Below, piece after piece: positions 17,186 through 25,822 of a stretch of 64,000 nucleotides of DNA. The stretch's first letter is position 1. Every line of letters starts with the position of its first letter. Origin of the DNA: Clostridia bacterium (GTDB lineage Bacteria; Bacillota; Clostridia; Christensenellales; Borkfalkiaceae). The translations under genes were made by a program, and so were the position numbers. The notes beneath the pieces were generated by a model. The model was not told the DNA's origin, did no database searches, and saw nothing but the letters and a program-made list of their open reading frames with translations. The stretch lies in the NCBI GenBank assembly GCA_017616695.1, contig JAFZXN010000018.1, positions 1-64,000 of the forward strand. The letters run 5' to 3'.

Positions 17186-18181
17186 ATGAAAGAGATCACT
17201 TTTGAAAAAGAAAAAACGTTTTTGTCGCCGTTCGCGATGAGAAGCGATATGACGCGCGGCCGCGAAAAAAACGAACAGCCTTGCCCTATGCGCACGGAGT
17301 TCCAGCGCGACCGTGACAGGATAATCTATTCCAAAGCGTTTATCCGCCTAAAAAATAAGACGCAGGTGTTCTTTTCTCCCGAAGGCGACCACTACAGGAC
17401 GAGGCTGACGCACACGCTCGACGTTTCGCAGGTGGCCCGTTCGATAGCGCGTATGCTTTCTTTAAACGAGGACCTTGCCGAGGCTATAGCGTTAGGTCAC
17501 GATCTCGGTCACACGCCGTTCGGTCACGCGGGGGAAAGGTGTCTTGACAAGCTTTCCGGCCATTTCAGGCACAACGAGCAGTCGCTTCGGGTGGTGGATT
17601 TTCTCGAAAAGGACGGAAAAGGCCTTAACCTTACTTACGAAGTGCGCGACGGTATCTTGAATCACAAAATGGATCTTAAGCCCGCCACTCTCGAAGGACA
17701 AGCCGTTTCGCTTGCCGACAGGATATCGTACATTTCTCACGATATAGACGACGCCGTCCGCGCGGGTATGCTGGATATTGACGAGCTGCCCAAAGACGCT
17801 CTGGAAGTCCTCGGCAAAACGACGAGCGCGCGCATAAATACGGCAATACTTTCGATTTTCAGGGCGAGCGAAGGCAAAAACGCCGTCACTATGGAGCCGT
17901 ACGTTTTCGACGCGCTCAACAAGCTCAGAAAGTATATGTTCGACAACGTGTATCTCGCGCCTTCCGCTTTAAAGGAAGAGGAAACGGCTTTTAATATGCT
18001 TTCGGCCATGTACGGCTATTTCACCGCCAATAAGGACAAGCTCCCCGAAAGATATCTGCAACTACTTGATAGGTTCTCGCTCGACACGGTCATCTGCGAC
18101 TATATTTCGAGCATGACCGATCGCTACGCGGTCTACGTTTTCGAGAGCGTTTTCGTTCCGAAAAGCTTTTTTATAAAATAA
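17186..18181 (+). CDS. dgt: Deoxyguanosinetriphosphate triphosphohydrolase-like HD protein
   Basis: Dgt-family enzymes hydrolyse dNTPs to deoxynucleoside and triphosphate and help set dNTP pools. The 331-residue product has the family N-terminus (RTEFQRDRDRIIYSKAFIRLKNKTQVF) and the HD metal site spread over RLTHTLDV, IALGHDLGHTPFGHAGE and an Asp in ADRISYISHDIDDA. The length fits the short, Firmicutes-type dNTPase. No strong ribosome binding site precedes the ATG. The gene lies 86 nt upstream of dnaG, a common neighbour, and a copy of the dispersed motif sits immediately after its stop. Confidence 0.9.
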   Translation: MKEITFEKEKTFLSPFAMRSDMTRGREKNEQPCPMRTEFQRDRDRIIYSKAFIRLKNKTQVFFSPEGDHYRTRLTHTLDVSQVARSIARMLSLNEDLAEAIALGHDLGHTPFGHAGERCLDKLSGHFRHNEQSLRVVDFLEKDGKGLNLTYEVRDGILNHKMDLKPATLEGQAVSLADRISYISHDIDDAVRAGMLDIDELPKDALEVLGKTTSARINTAILSIFRASEGKNAVTMEPYVFDALNKLRKYMFDNVYLAPSALKEEETAFNMLSAMYGYFTANKDKLPERYLQLLDRFSLDTVICDYISSMTDRYAVYVFESVFVPKSFFIK

Positions 18182-18192
18182 TAAAAGTCCGC

Positions 18193-18207
18193 CTATAAGT
18201 CGATAAA
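18193..18207 (+). repeat. Dispersed intergenic motif, copy 5
   Basis: The core is CTATAAGTCGATAAA in the context AAAAGTCCGC-core, 11 nt after the dgt stop. Confidence 0.65.
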
Positions 18208-18267
18208 CACGCAATTTTTATAAAAATTACTACGGCGTTGCTTAAATTTTGACGCTTTACGAACGTT

Positions 18268-20040
18268 ATGGCTATCGATAAAAAGTTTATTGAACAATTA
18301 AAAAGCAAAAACGAGATAGTCGACGTCGTTTCGGCATATTGCCAGTTGGAAAGACGCGGCGGCTCTTATTGGGCGCGCTGTCCGCTCCCCGGGCACATGG
18401 AAAAAACGCCGTCATTTTCGGTAAATCAGGCGGGGCAGTTTTTCAAATGTTTCGGCTGTCAGCGGGGCGGCGACGTCATTTCCTTTATAATGGAGGTGGA
18501 AAACCTCAATTATATCGAGGCGATACGCTTTCTTGCCAACCGCGCGGGTATGGAAATGCCCGCCGATACCACCGTCGACGACGCGAGGATAAACGAGGCC
18601 AAAAAGCAGAAGGAAACGAGCCTTGCCATTTTACTTGCCGCCGCCAAATTTTACGTTGAAAATCTCTATTCCAAAGCCGGTGCGCCGTATCTCGATTATA
18701 TGATAAAAAGAGGGTTTTCCGTTAAAACGCTCCGATCTTTCGGGATAGGCGCGTCGCTCGATTACCGCTCTTTACCCGAACACCTACTGTCGCTCGGATA
18801 TTCTTACGAAGACATGGAGCGCTGCGGCGTGGTCTCAAAAAGCGCCGACGGCAGATATACCGATTTCGAGGCGAAAAGGCTTATCGTTCCGATAATAGAC
18901 AATATCGGAAACGTCATAGCTTTCGGCGGCAGGGTGATTGAAAAAGTCGATTTCGGCAAATACAAAAACACGCGTGAAACGGCTGTATTCGTCAAAAACA
19001 GGTGCCTTTATAACGTCAACAATATGAAGGCTTTGCGGCGCGAAAAGGGCGCTTTGCCGTACGTTATAATGGTCGAAGGCTATATGGACGTTATAGCTTT
19101 ATCGGAGGCGGGCTTTAAAAACGTTGTGGCGAGCATGGGCACGAGCCTTACCGTCGAACAGGCGAGGCTTCTGCAAAGATATACCGACACCGTTATTATT
19201 TCTTACGACGGCGACGCCGCCGGTCAGCACGCCACGTTCAGGGGCTTGCAGATACTAAAAGACGCAGGGCTCGACGTCAAGGTCGTTTCGCTTCCCGACG
19301 GGCTCGATCCCGACGAACTTATCAAAGCAAGGGGCGCGGCGGCTTATGAAAAACTTATCGGCGAGGCGCTGCCGCTTATAGATTACAAACTGAAAGTCGT
19401 CGGCGAAAGGTTCGATCTTAAGTCTGTCGACGGGCGCAGGAAATACGTTGAAAACGCGCTGCGCGTCATAGCCGAAAGCGATAAGGACTTCGAGAAGGAA
19501 GAGCTTTTGAAAAAGGTCTCCGAAAAGTCGAGGATAACTTACGAAACTTTAAAGCGCGACCTCGATAAAGCGCCCGAAAAGCGGGAGAGCAACAAGGTCT
19601 TATACGAAACGGAAGAGATTTCTTCCGCGCTCGAAAAAGCCGAAAGATTTATACTGTATTCGCACGTCTTTTCAAAAAGCTACGCCACGGAAGATATCGG
19701 ATCGTTCGAGTTTTCTTCGGCAATGCGCTCGGAGATAGCGTCTTACGTTGCGAAAGAGGTGGCTTTAAACGGCAAAGTCGTCCCCGCAACGGTCTGCGAC
19801 GCGCTCGGCACCGACTATATAGACGAATTAAACGGCATTTTCAATTTCGGCGACGGCGTGCCCGAATCGAGCAGGCAAAAGTATTATATCGACAGCGTTC
19901 GCGTGGTCAAAAAACGCTCGCTCGAATCGCAGATAGTCGATCTTCAGAATTATTTTAACGAGCTTATCGACCTCGACGAAAGAAAAAGCGTCCTTTTGGT
20001 ACTCGGCAAAAAGATCGCCGAGCTGAACGGACTAAAGTAA
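18268..20040 (+). CDS. dnaG: DNA primase
   Basis: This enzyme makes RNA primers at the replication fork. The 590-residue product has the CHC2 zinc finger (Cys38, His43, Cys61, Cys64) and an RNA-polymerase core with the VEGYMDVIAL acidic motif of the TOPRIM fold and SYDGDAAGQ. A C-terminal helicase-binding region follows. The length is usual. It directly precedes rpoD, the classic macromolecular-synthesis arrangement, with a 135-nt gap that contains copy B of the REP-like element. There is no obvious ribosome binding site before the ATG. Confidence 0.95.
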   Translation: MAIDKKFIEQLKSKNEIVDVVSAYCQLERRGGSYWARCPLPGHMEKTPSFSVNQAGQFFKCFGCQRGGDVISFIMEVENLNYIEAIRFLANRAGMEMPADTTVDDARINEAKKQKETSLAILLAAAKFYVENLYSKAGAPYLDYMIKRGFSVKTLRSFGIGASLDYRSLPEHLLSLGYSYEDMERCGVVSKSADGRYTDFEAKRLIVPIIDNIGNVIAFGGRVIEKVDFGKYKNTRETAVFVKNRCLYNVNNMKALRREKGALPYVIMVEGYMDVIALSEAGFKNVVASMGTSLTVEQARLLQRYTDTVIISYDGDAAGQHATFRGLQILKDAGLDVKVVSLPDGLDPDELIKARGAAAYEKLIGEALPLIDYKLKVVGERFDLKSVDGRRKYVENALRVIAESDKDFEKEELLKKVSEKSRITYETLKRDLDKAPEKRESNKVLYETEEISSALEKAERFILYSHVFSKSYATEDIGSFEFSSAMRSEIASYVAKEVALNGKVVPATVCDALGTDYIDELNGIFNFGDGVPESSRQKYYIDSVRVVKKRSLESQIVDLQNYFNELIDLDERKSVLLVLGKKIAELNGLK

Positions 20041-20052
20041 TTCGCAATTCGC

Positions 20053-20106
20053 TTACCGCTAATGCGCTAAACGATATTGTGCGAATATCCGCGCAAACTG
20101 CGGTCG
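20053..20106 (-). repeat. REP-like palindromic element, copy B
   Basis: On minus it reads CGACCGCAGTTTGCGCG... and matches copy A (14792-14846) over 54-55 nt. Its two palindromes are less perfect than in copy A. It lies in the dnaG-rpoD gap next to an AATTCGCAATTCGC run. Confidence 0.65.
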
Positions 20107-20175
20107 TAAAAACCATAAAAAAAGATAAACAAACGCAAAATAATTATTGCAAACGACGAAAACGGAGGATAAATA

Positions 20176-21237
20176 ATGATTGCCGAAGAAGCATTATCAA
20201 AGCTTATCGAAGAGCTTATCGCCGAAGCGAGACTTTCCGACGATAAGATCAACAGCGAGGCTTTATGTAGCCGTCTCGAGAAATACGACCTTTCCGAGGA
20301 ACAGACCGAATTTATCAGCGACAGGCTCGACGAACTCGGTATCTCTATCACGGAAGACACTTCCGAACTCGAAAGCGACGATTTTTACGACGAGATCATT
20401 CGTGAAATACCTACGGGCGACCACGTTAAACTATATCTTAAAGATATCGGCAAATATCCTCTTTTGAGTATGGAAGAGGAAATAGAGCTTGCCCGAAAAA
20501 TGAGCGAAGGCGACGAAGATGCCAAACAACAGCTGTCGCAAGCCAACCTTCGACTGGTCGTTTCGATAGCCAAAAAGTACGTCGGCAGGGGTATGCAGTT
20601 CCTCGATCTTATCCAGGAAGGCAACCTCGGGCTTATGAAAGCCGTCGAAAAATTCGATTACAGCCGCGGGTATAAGTTCTCGACTTACGCGACCTGGTGG
20701 ATACGTCAGGCGATAACGAGGGCTATTGCCGATCAGGCGAGGACGATAAGGATACCCGTCCACATGGTCGAGACCATTCATAAGCAGGCGAGAGTTACGC
20801 GTATGCTTTTGCAGGAACTCGGGCGCGATCCATTCCCGTCCGAAATAGCCGAACGCATGGGCATACCCGAATCGAGAGTCATCGAGATACAAAAGATAGC
20901 GCAAGATCCCGTTTCCCTCGAAACGCCCGTCGGCGAAGAGGACGACAGCCACCTCGGCGACTTCATTCAGGACGACAATACCAAATCTCCCGGCGATATA
21001 GTCACTTCGACCATGCTCCGCGAGCAGCTTTCCAACGTTTTGAGCACGCTCACCCCGCGTGAGCAGAAGGTGCTTATTTTAAGATACGGCATCGAAGACG
21101 GTCGTCCGCGCACCCTCGAAGACGTGGGCAAGGTGTTCAACGTTACGAGAGAGCGTATCCGTCAGATAGAGGCCAAGGCTTTAAGAAAACTGCGCCACCC
21201 GTCCCGCTCGAAGAGGCTAAAAGACTACCTCGACTGA
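20176..21237 (+). CDS. rpoD: Primary RNA polymerase sigma factor (SigA/RpoD)
   Basis: The 353-residue product is the housekeeping sigma-70. An N-terminal region 1.1-like domain (residues 1-60) is followed by region 1.2 ([17 protein letters not shown]), region 2 ([33 protein letters not shown]..., with the -10-reading [15 protein letters not shown]), region 3, and region 4 with the -35 helix-turn-helix ([18 protein letters not shown]). GGAGG lies before the ATG. The trmK start follows one base after its stop, so the downstream genes are probably co-transcribed. Promoters seen in this window fit its TTGACA/TATAAT recognition. Confidence 0.97.
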   Translation: MIAEEALSKLIEELIAEARLSDDKINSEALCSRLEKYDLSEEQTEFISDRLDELGISITEDTSELESDDFYDEIIREIPTGDHVKLYLKDIGKYPLLSMEEEIELARKMSEGDEDAKQQLSQANLRLVVSIAKKYVGRGMQFLDLIQEGNLGLMKAVEKFDYSRGYKFSTYATWWIRQAITRAIADQARTIRIPVHMVETIHKQARVTRMLLQELGRDPFPSEIAERMGIPESRVIEIQKIAQDPVSLETPVGEEDDSHLGDFIQDDNTKSPGDIVTSTMLREQLSNVLSTLTPREQKVLILRYGIEDGRPRTLEDVGKVFNVTRERIRQIEAKALRKLRHPSRSKRLKDYLD

Positions 21238-21238
21238 T

Positions 21239-21883
21239 ATGACCAAAAGACTTGAAACGCTCTTTTCGCTCGTCGAGCCGTGTCGCGTTTTTGCCGATAT
21301 AGGTTGCGACCACGGCATCATCTCGCAGGAAGTCCTGTCGCGCGGCGTTGCCGAAAAGGTCTATGCGGCGGATATCTCCGCGCCAAGCCTTAAAAAGGCG
21401 ATAGCTTTGATGGGCGACGGCTTTGACGGAAGGTTTTTCGCATTCGTTTCCGACGGGTTCGAGAAACTCCCCGACGATATCGACTGCGCTTTGATAGCGG
21501 GGCTCGGCGGAGAGGAGACCGTTCATATCCTTTCGACAGAAAGAAAGCTCCCCGATACGCTCGTTCTTCAACCTATGAAAAACGCCGACAAGGTGCGTAA
21601 AAAAGTCGTCGGACTCGGCTACGGTATAGATAAAGATTTCACTTTTTTCGCCGCGGACAAGTATTACGACGTGATACGGGCCAAAAAGGCTTGCGGATAC
21701 AGAGATTACACCGAGGACGAATACGTTTTCGGCAGAGACAACCTCGTTTTGAGATCGGAAGATTTTTTACGGTATGCGGCGTTTCGGCTCAAAGTCATAA
21801 ACGGCGCTATCGAAAACGTTTCCGACAAGGCCGCCGAACTCGCGTTAAAAAAAGAGGCGGCGAAACTTATGGAGTTACTATGA
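21239..21883 (+). CDS. trmK: tRNA (adenine(22)-N1)-methyltransferase
   Basis: TrmK methylates A22 of tRNA using SAM. The 214-residue product begins with the typical KRLETLFSLVEPCRVFADIGCDHGIIS (motif I DIGCDHG) and has GLGGEETVHIL and LVLQPMKNADKVRK, both family signatures. It sits between rpoD and the Nif3-like gene, which is the standard order in Firmicutes (sigA-trmK-yqfO). Its stop overlaps the next start as ATGA. Confidence 0.92.
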   Translation: MTKRLETLFSLVEPCRVFADIGCDHGIISQEVLSRGVAEKVYAADISAPSLKKAIALMGDGFDGRFFAFVSDGFEKLPDDIDCALIAGLGGEETVHILSTERKLPDTLVLQPMKNADKVRKKVVGLGYGIDKDFTFFAADKYYDVIRAKKACGYRDYTEDEYVFGRDNLVLRSEDFLRYAAFRLKVINGAIENVSDKAAELALKKEAAKLMELL

Positions 21884-22644
21884 ATATTCACGACGTATAC
21901 GCGCTCATCGACGGGTACGCTCCGTTTTATCTTTCCGATAAACTCGTCCAAACGGAAGGCGGTTACGACAACAGCGGGATAATAGCCGAAACGAGCGAAG
22001 ATATCACGGGCATTTTATTTACGCTCGATCTTACGGCGTCTTCCGTCGAGCGGGCGAAAGAAGATGGGTGTAACCTTATCGTAACGCATCACCCCGCGAT
22101 ATATCACCCCATTAAAAGCGTGGGCGGCGCCTTAAATAAAGCCGTAAGAAACGGTATCGGCGTCATATCGTGTCATCTCAATCTCGACTGCGCCAAGCGC
22201 GGCATAGACTACTACTTTGCCCAAGGCATAGGCGCGAAAAAGCAGGAGATACTTTTGCCGCTTTCCGATAGCGAAGAGGGGTACGGCAGACGGTTTTTCC
22301 TCGGCGAGAGCCTTTCGGATATACGAAAAAGAGCCGAAGAAACTTTCAACACGACTATCTTTTGCTACGGCGCGGGCGATAAACACGTCAACGTCGTCGC
22401 CTCGTTCTGCGGAGCGGGACTATCCGAAGCCGAAGCAGATACCGAGTGCGATCTTTTATGTTCGGCGGACGTTAAGCATAACGTTATAGTTAAAGCAGTT
22501 GAAAGCGGAAAAGCCGTAATGGTCTTTACGCATTACGCGAGCGAAAATTACGGGTTCAGAAAGTTATACGAGGCCTTTTACGATCTTGAAGGTTTCGACA
22601 AAAATATCAAATTATATTTCTTTGACGACAAACGTCTGTTTTAA
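21880..22644 (+). CDS. Nif3-like dinuclear metal-centre protein (YqfO family)
   Basis: The 254-residue product starts MNIHDVYALIDGYAPFYLSD. It carries the metal ligands of the Nif3 family: VTHHPAIYHP, the CHLNLDCAKRGID segment, and a C-terminal THYASENYG. Family proteins form toroidal hexamers with two metal ions per subunit, and their function is still debated. This version is the short form without the inserted CutA-like domain seen in Bacillus YqfO. I chose the start at 21880 because it overlaps the trmK stop (ATGA); the open frame continues upstream only as a shadow of trmK. Confidence 0.88.
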   Translation: MNIHDVYALIDGYAPFYLSDKLVQTEGGYDNSGIIAETSEDITGILFTLDLTASSVERAKEDGCNLIVTHHPAIYHPIKSVGGALNKAVRNGIGVISCHLNLDCAKRGIDYYFAQGIGAKKQEILLPLSDSEEGYGRRFFLGESLSDIRKRAEETFNTTIFCYGAGDKHVNVVASFCGAGLSEAEADTECDLLCSADVKHNVIVKAVESGKAVMVFTHYASENYGFRKLYEAFYDLEGFDKNIKLYFFDDKRLF

Positions 22645-22674
22645 TAAGCGTTTTCGTTCAAACAAGGAGGATTT

Positions 22675-23379
22675 ATGTACCGCAAATTACTCGAGTATCA
22701 GGAAGAGGACAAAAAGTTAAAGGCAATCGAAGATACTTACAAGACCAACGAGGACTATAAAAAGTACAACGTGGCGGTAAGGTTTTTAAAGACGGTCAGC
22801 GAGACCAAAACACAGATAGAGGATAGGGCAGGGTATCTTCTTTCCGAGCTTGACGACCTTAAAGTCAAATACGAGCGTCTAGCGGAAGAACAGACGGAGT
22901 TCGAGGCCGTAGACGAGGCCAACGAAGAGGCTACCGTCGTGTTTTTAAAGAAAAAATCGCAGGAACTGTCCAAGGCCTTTGCCGATATCGAACGCGATAT
23001 CGATAAGCTCAACGCCGAAATGACGGAGCTCGTTTCGCAGTATAAAAAGCTTTCCGCCGAGACCAAGGCTATGAAAGAGCAGTACGAAAAGAGCCGCGAG
23101 GCTGTCGCCGCCATTCAGAAAAACGGCGAGGGCGAAAAGAACGAGATAACCAATAAGCTTGCGGATATAGCAAAAAGTATCCCCGCCGAGCTTATGGCAA
23201 AATACAATGCGGCGAGAAAATCCAACAAGTTCCCGCTCGTTTACGTCGTGGAGCCGTCCGAGACCAAGCACTGCGCGGCTTGCGGAACGGAGTTTTCGAG
23301 CTTGGAAAGCGCTACGCTCAAAAAAGACAAGTTCATCGAGTGCGAAAACTGCAGAAAACTCATCTTTTTGAAAAATTAG
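22675..23379 (+). CDS. Coiled-coil protein with C-terminal zinc ribbon
   Basis: The 234-residue protein has heptad-rich, Glu/Lys-rich helices from about residue 10 to 170, then a C4 zinc ribbon (CAACG...CENC, residues about 199-227). This is the architecture of the C4-type zinc-ribbon/DUF164 family found next to trmK and nif3-like genes in many bacteria. The biochemical role is unsettled. A strong AAGGAGG lies before the ATG. It is the last gene of the dnaG-rpoD block, and the hairpin at 23443-23468 follows 63 nt downstream. Confidence 0.8.
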   Translation: MYRKLLEYQEEDKKLKAIEDTYKTNEDYKKYNVAVRFLKTVSETKTQIEDRAGYLLSELDDLKVKYERLAEEQTEFEAVDEANEEATVVFLKKKSQELSKAFADIERDIDKLNAEMTELVSQYKKLSAETKAMKEQYEKSREAVAAIQKNGEGEKNEITNKLADIAKSIPAELMAKYNAARKSNKFPLVYVVEPSETKHCAACGTEFSSLESATLKKDKFIECENCRKLIFLKN

Positions 23380-23410
23380 CGCTTAAAATGAATATTTTAT
23401 TTAAAAACGC

Positions 23411-23438
23411 TTGACTTTTTTTATTAAAAGCGTATAAT
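23411..23438 (+). promoter_or_regulatory. Promoter of the ylxM-ffh operon
   Basis: TTGACT (23411-23416) and TATAAT (23433-23438) are separated by 16 nt. The predicted start point falls within the left arm of the hairpin at 23443-23468. Confidence 0.7.
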
Positions 23439-23442
23439 ATCG

Positions 23443-23473
23443 GGTGTAAAGTAAATTTGCTTTACACCTTTTT
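23443..23473 (+). terminator. Intrinsic terminator overlapping the ylxM transcription start
   Basis: GGTGTAAAG (23443-23451) pairs perfectly with CTTTACACC (23460-23468) and is followed by TTTTTCTTTTT. It can end the upstream transcript or act as an initial-transcript attenuator. Confidence 0.8.
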
Positions 23474-23503
23474 CTTTTTCATCGGCTTTCACGGCGGCAA
23501 TAT

Positions 23504-23797
23504 ATGAAAGATATCAGATATTCGTTCTTGTTTCAGACATACGGCAAATTGCTCACCGCGTTGCAAGCGGAGATGACCGAAATGTATTACTCGTTCGATA
23601 TGTCGCTTGCCGAGATCGCGGAGATAAAAGGCGTTACGCGCCAATCGGTTTCCGACACGTTGAAAAAGGTGAGGGCTGAGCTCGACGGGTTTGAAGAAAA
23701 ACTCGGCGTTACGAACAGGCGCTTACGACTTACGGCTTTTGCCGACACGCTTCCCGAAAAAGAAAAAAATAAATTGCTCGATATTCTGGAGAAATAA
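23504..23797 (+). CDS. ylxM: YlxM/p13-like DNA-binding protein (UPF0122)
   Basis: The 97-residue protein is encoded directly before ffh, its regular neighbour. It has a sigma-region-4-like helix-turn-helix: YYSFDMSLAEIAEIKGVTRQSVSDTLKKV, residues 24-53. YlxM has been proposed to modulate the signal recognition particle in Firmicutes. The stop overlaps the ffh start (TAATG). The ribosome binding site is weak (GGCGGC). Confidence 0.88.
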   Translation: MKDIRYSFLFQTYGKLLTALQAEMTEMYYSFDMSLAEIAEIKGVTRQSVSDTLKKVRAELDGFEEKLGVTNRRLRLTAFADTLPEKEKNKLLDILEK

Positions 23798-25107
23798 TGG
23801 CTGTATTTGCGTCACTTGGCGAAAAACTGAATCACGTTTTTTCAAAGCTCACCAAGCGCGGCAAGCTTTCGGAGCTTGAAATAAAACAGGCGATGCGCGA
23901 GATCCGCGTTGCCTTGTTGGAGGCCGACGTCAATCTCAAAGTCGCAAAAGAATTTATCGAGGACGTTTCCGCAAAGGCCGTCGGGCAGGATATTTTAAAA
24001 AGCCTCAATCCGACGCAGCAGGTAATAAAGATAGTAAACGAAGAGCTTATCGCTTTGATGGGCAACTCCAACGCCAAGCTCGAAGTTTCGCCAAAGCTGC
24101 CGACCGTCATTATGATGTGCGGTCTTCAGGGCGCAGGTAAAACGACTTTCTGCGGAAAACTCGCGCATTATCTCAAAAAACAGGGCAAAAAACCGTTGCT
24201 CGTCGCGTGCGACGTGTACCGCCCCGCGGCAATAAAGCAGCTTCAGGTCGTCGGCGCGTCCGTTCAGGCGGAAGTCTTTTCCAAAGGCGAGATAAACCCC
24301 GTTTCGATAGCAAAGCAAGCCGTCGAATACGCCGAAAGCTACGGTTTCGATACGGTCGTCATCGATACGGCGGGGCGCCTCGAGATAGACGACAGGCTGA
24401 TGACGGAGCTTGAAAATATCAAAAAAGAAGTCGAACCGACAGAGATACTTCTTACCGTCGACTCGATGACGGGGCAAGTAGCGACGCAGGTCGCGGAAGA
24501 GTTCAACCGTCGTCTCGAGATAACGGGCGTTATATTGACCAAGCTCGACGGCGACACCCGCGGCGGCGCGTGCCTTTCCATCAAAAAAGTTACGGGTAAA
24601 CCCATCAAATTCTGCGGCGTAGGCGAAAAGATGGGCGATATCGAGCCTTTCTATCCCGACAGAATGGCTAACCGCATCCTCGGCATGGGCGACGTTTTGT
24701 CGCTTATCGAAAAGGCACAGGAGGCCGTTACCGAAGAGCAGGCCAAAAAGCTCGAAAAAAAGATGAAGGACAATTCCTTCGACCTTAACGACTATATCGA
24801 GCAGATAGATATGGTCAAAAAGATGGGCGGCGCCAAAGGCGTTTTGTCTATGCTCCCCGGCATGAACAAGATGAAGATAAGCGAAAACGACATCGACGAA
24901 TCGGCTATGTACCGCAACAAGGCGATAATCCTTTCGATGACGCCCGCCGAAAGAAAAAATCCGTCGATGCTCAACTATTCGCGCAAGATGCGTATAGCAA
25001 AAGGCAGCGGAACTTCTCTTCAGCAGATAAATAAGCTGCTTAAAGGCTTCGAGCAGAGCAAATTGATGATAAAACAGATGAAAAACGGCAAAAAATTCAA
25101 ATTTTAG
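23797..25107 (+). CDS. ffh: Signal recognition particle protein
   Basis: Ffh is the SRP54 GTPase that delivers signal-bearing ribosomes to the membrane. The product has 436 residues: an N domain, a G domain with CGLQGAGKTTFCGKLA (P-loop near residue 108), DTAGR (G3) and TKLDGDTRGGA (G4 and following), and an M domain rich in Met (KMGGAKGVLSMLPGMNKMK...). It overlaps ylxM by one base and precedes rpsP. The SRP RNA gene was not found in this window. Confidence 0.97.
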   Translation: MAVFASLGEKLNHVFSKLTKRGKLSELEIKQAMREIRVALLEADVNLKVAKEFIEDVSAKAVGQDILKSLNPTQQVIKIVNEELIALMGNSNAKLEVSPKLPTVIMMCGLQGAGKTTFCGKLAHYLKKQGKKPLLVACDVYRPAAIKQLQVVGASVQAEVFSKGEINPVSIAKQAVEYAESYGFDTVVIDTAGRLEIDDRLMTELENIKKEVEPTEILLTVDSMTGQVATQVAEEFNRRLEITGVILTKLDGDTRGGACLSIKKVTGKPIKFCGVGEKMGDIEPFYPDRMANRILGMGDVLSLIEKAQEAVTEEQAKKLEKKMKDNSFDLNDYIEQIDMVKKMGGAKGVLSMLPGMNKMKISENDIDESAMYRNKAIILSMTPAERKNPSMLNYSRKMRIAKGSGTSLQQINKLLKGFEQSKLMIKQMKNGKKFKF

Positions 25108-25152
25108 CCGATGATCATAACTAAAGAAAAACAAAAAATAAAAATTTTATAC

Positions 25153-25168
25153 GGAGCGAAAACGCTCC
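25153..25168 (+). other. Hairpin in the rpsP leader
   Basis: GGAGCG-AAAA-CGCTCC is a perfect 6-bp stem directly upstream of the GGAGG ribosome binding site of rpsP. It could influence ribosome access or RNA processing. Confidence 0.55.
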
Positions 25169-25183
25169 ACGGAGGTAACAAAA

Positions 25184-25480
25184 ATGGCAGTTAAAATGAG
25201 ATTGACGAGAATGGGCGACAAAAAGTCTCCTTTTTACCGTATCGTAGTAGTCGACGCGAGAGTAGCAAGAGACGGCAAGTATATCGATAAGATCGGTCAC
25301 TACAACCCCATCGCTAAACCCGCCGAAGTCGTCATCGACGCGGAAAAGGCCAAAGACTGGCTGGCTAAAGGCGTTCAGCCCACCGAGACCGTCCGTTCGC
25401 TTCTTCTCAATCAGGGCATAATCGAAAAGAGCAGCAAGCTTTCTCCCGCCAAGACCAATCCCAAGAAGAAGAAAGACTGA
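25184..25480 (+). CDS. rpsP: 30S ribosomal protein S16
   Basis: The 98-residue product begins [42 protein letters not shown], the conserved bS16 core, and ends with a Lys-rich tail. It assembles early into the 30S body. The GGAGG ribosome binding site is strong and a small hairpin lies just before it. khpA follows after 16 nt. Confidence 0.97.
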   Translation: MAVKMRLTRMGDKKSPFYRIVVVDARVARDGKYIDKIGHYNPIAKPAEVVIDAEKAKDWLAKGVQPTETVRSLLLNQGIIEKSSKLSPAKTNPKKKKD

Positions 25481-25496
25481 TTTTTCGGAGGCGTAA

Positions 25497-25742
25497 ATGT
25501 TAGACCTTATCAAGTATATCGTTTTTGCCTTTGCCGAAAATAAGGACGAAGTTCAATTTATCGAGGAAGAAGTCGATAATAACGTTACCGTGACGGTCGT
25601 TCTCACCGAGAGCGATATGGGTAAAGTCATCGGTCGTCAGGGCAAGATTGCCAAAGCGCTCCGCACCATAGTCAAATCGGCTTCGGCAAAGAGCGGCAAA
25701 AAGTACAATATCGAAATAAAGGAAAAGGGAGAAATGTCTTGA
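25497..25742 (+). CDS. khpA: KH-domain RNA-binding protein KhpA
   Basis: The 81-residue product has one KH domain with the GxxG loop in GKVIGRQGKIAKALRTIV. In Firmicutes KhpA pairs with KhpB/EloR to bind RNA and influence cell elongation; the gene between rpsP and rimM is its usual home. The ribosome binding site GGAGG is close to the ATG. The terminator stem at 25728-25749 includes its last codons and stop. Confidence 0.92.
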   Translation: MLDLIKYIVFAFAENKDEVQFIEEEVDNNVTVTVVLTESDMGKVIGRQGKIAKALRTIVKSASAKSGKKYNIEIKEKGEMS

Positions 25743-25754
25743 TTTCTCCTTTTT
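25728..25754 (+). terminator. Terminator overlapping the khpA stop codon
   Basis: GGAGAAAT (25728-25735) pairs with ATTTCTCC (25742-25749), followed by TTTTT. The stem contains the last codons of khpA, so termination would depend on the ribosome leaving the stop codon. Confidence 0.7.
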
Positions 25755-25822
25755 GTCGTTATTTACGGCTGTATGGATAAACGCGGCTTTTTATATAAAG
25801 TTCGCGATGTTTTTGGTATTTT

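Noticed and set aside
23995..25134. Minus-strand open frame (379 codons) opposite ffh
   Set aside because: Composition is a pure shadow of ffh (runs of Phe, His, Arg), with no recognisable motif.
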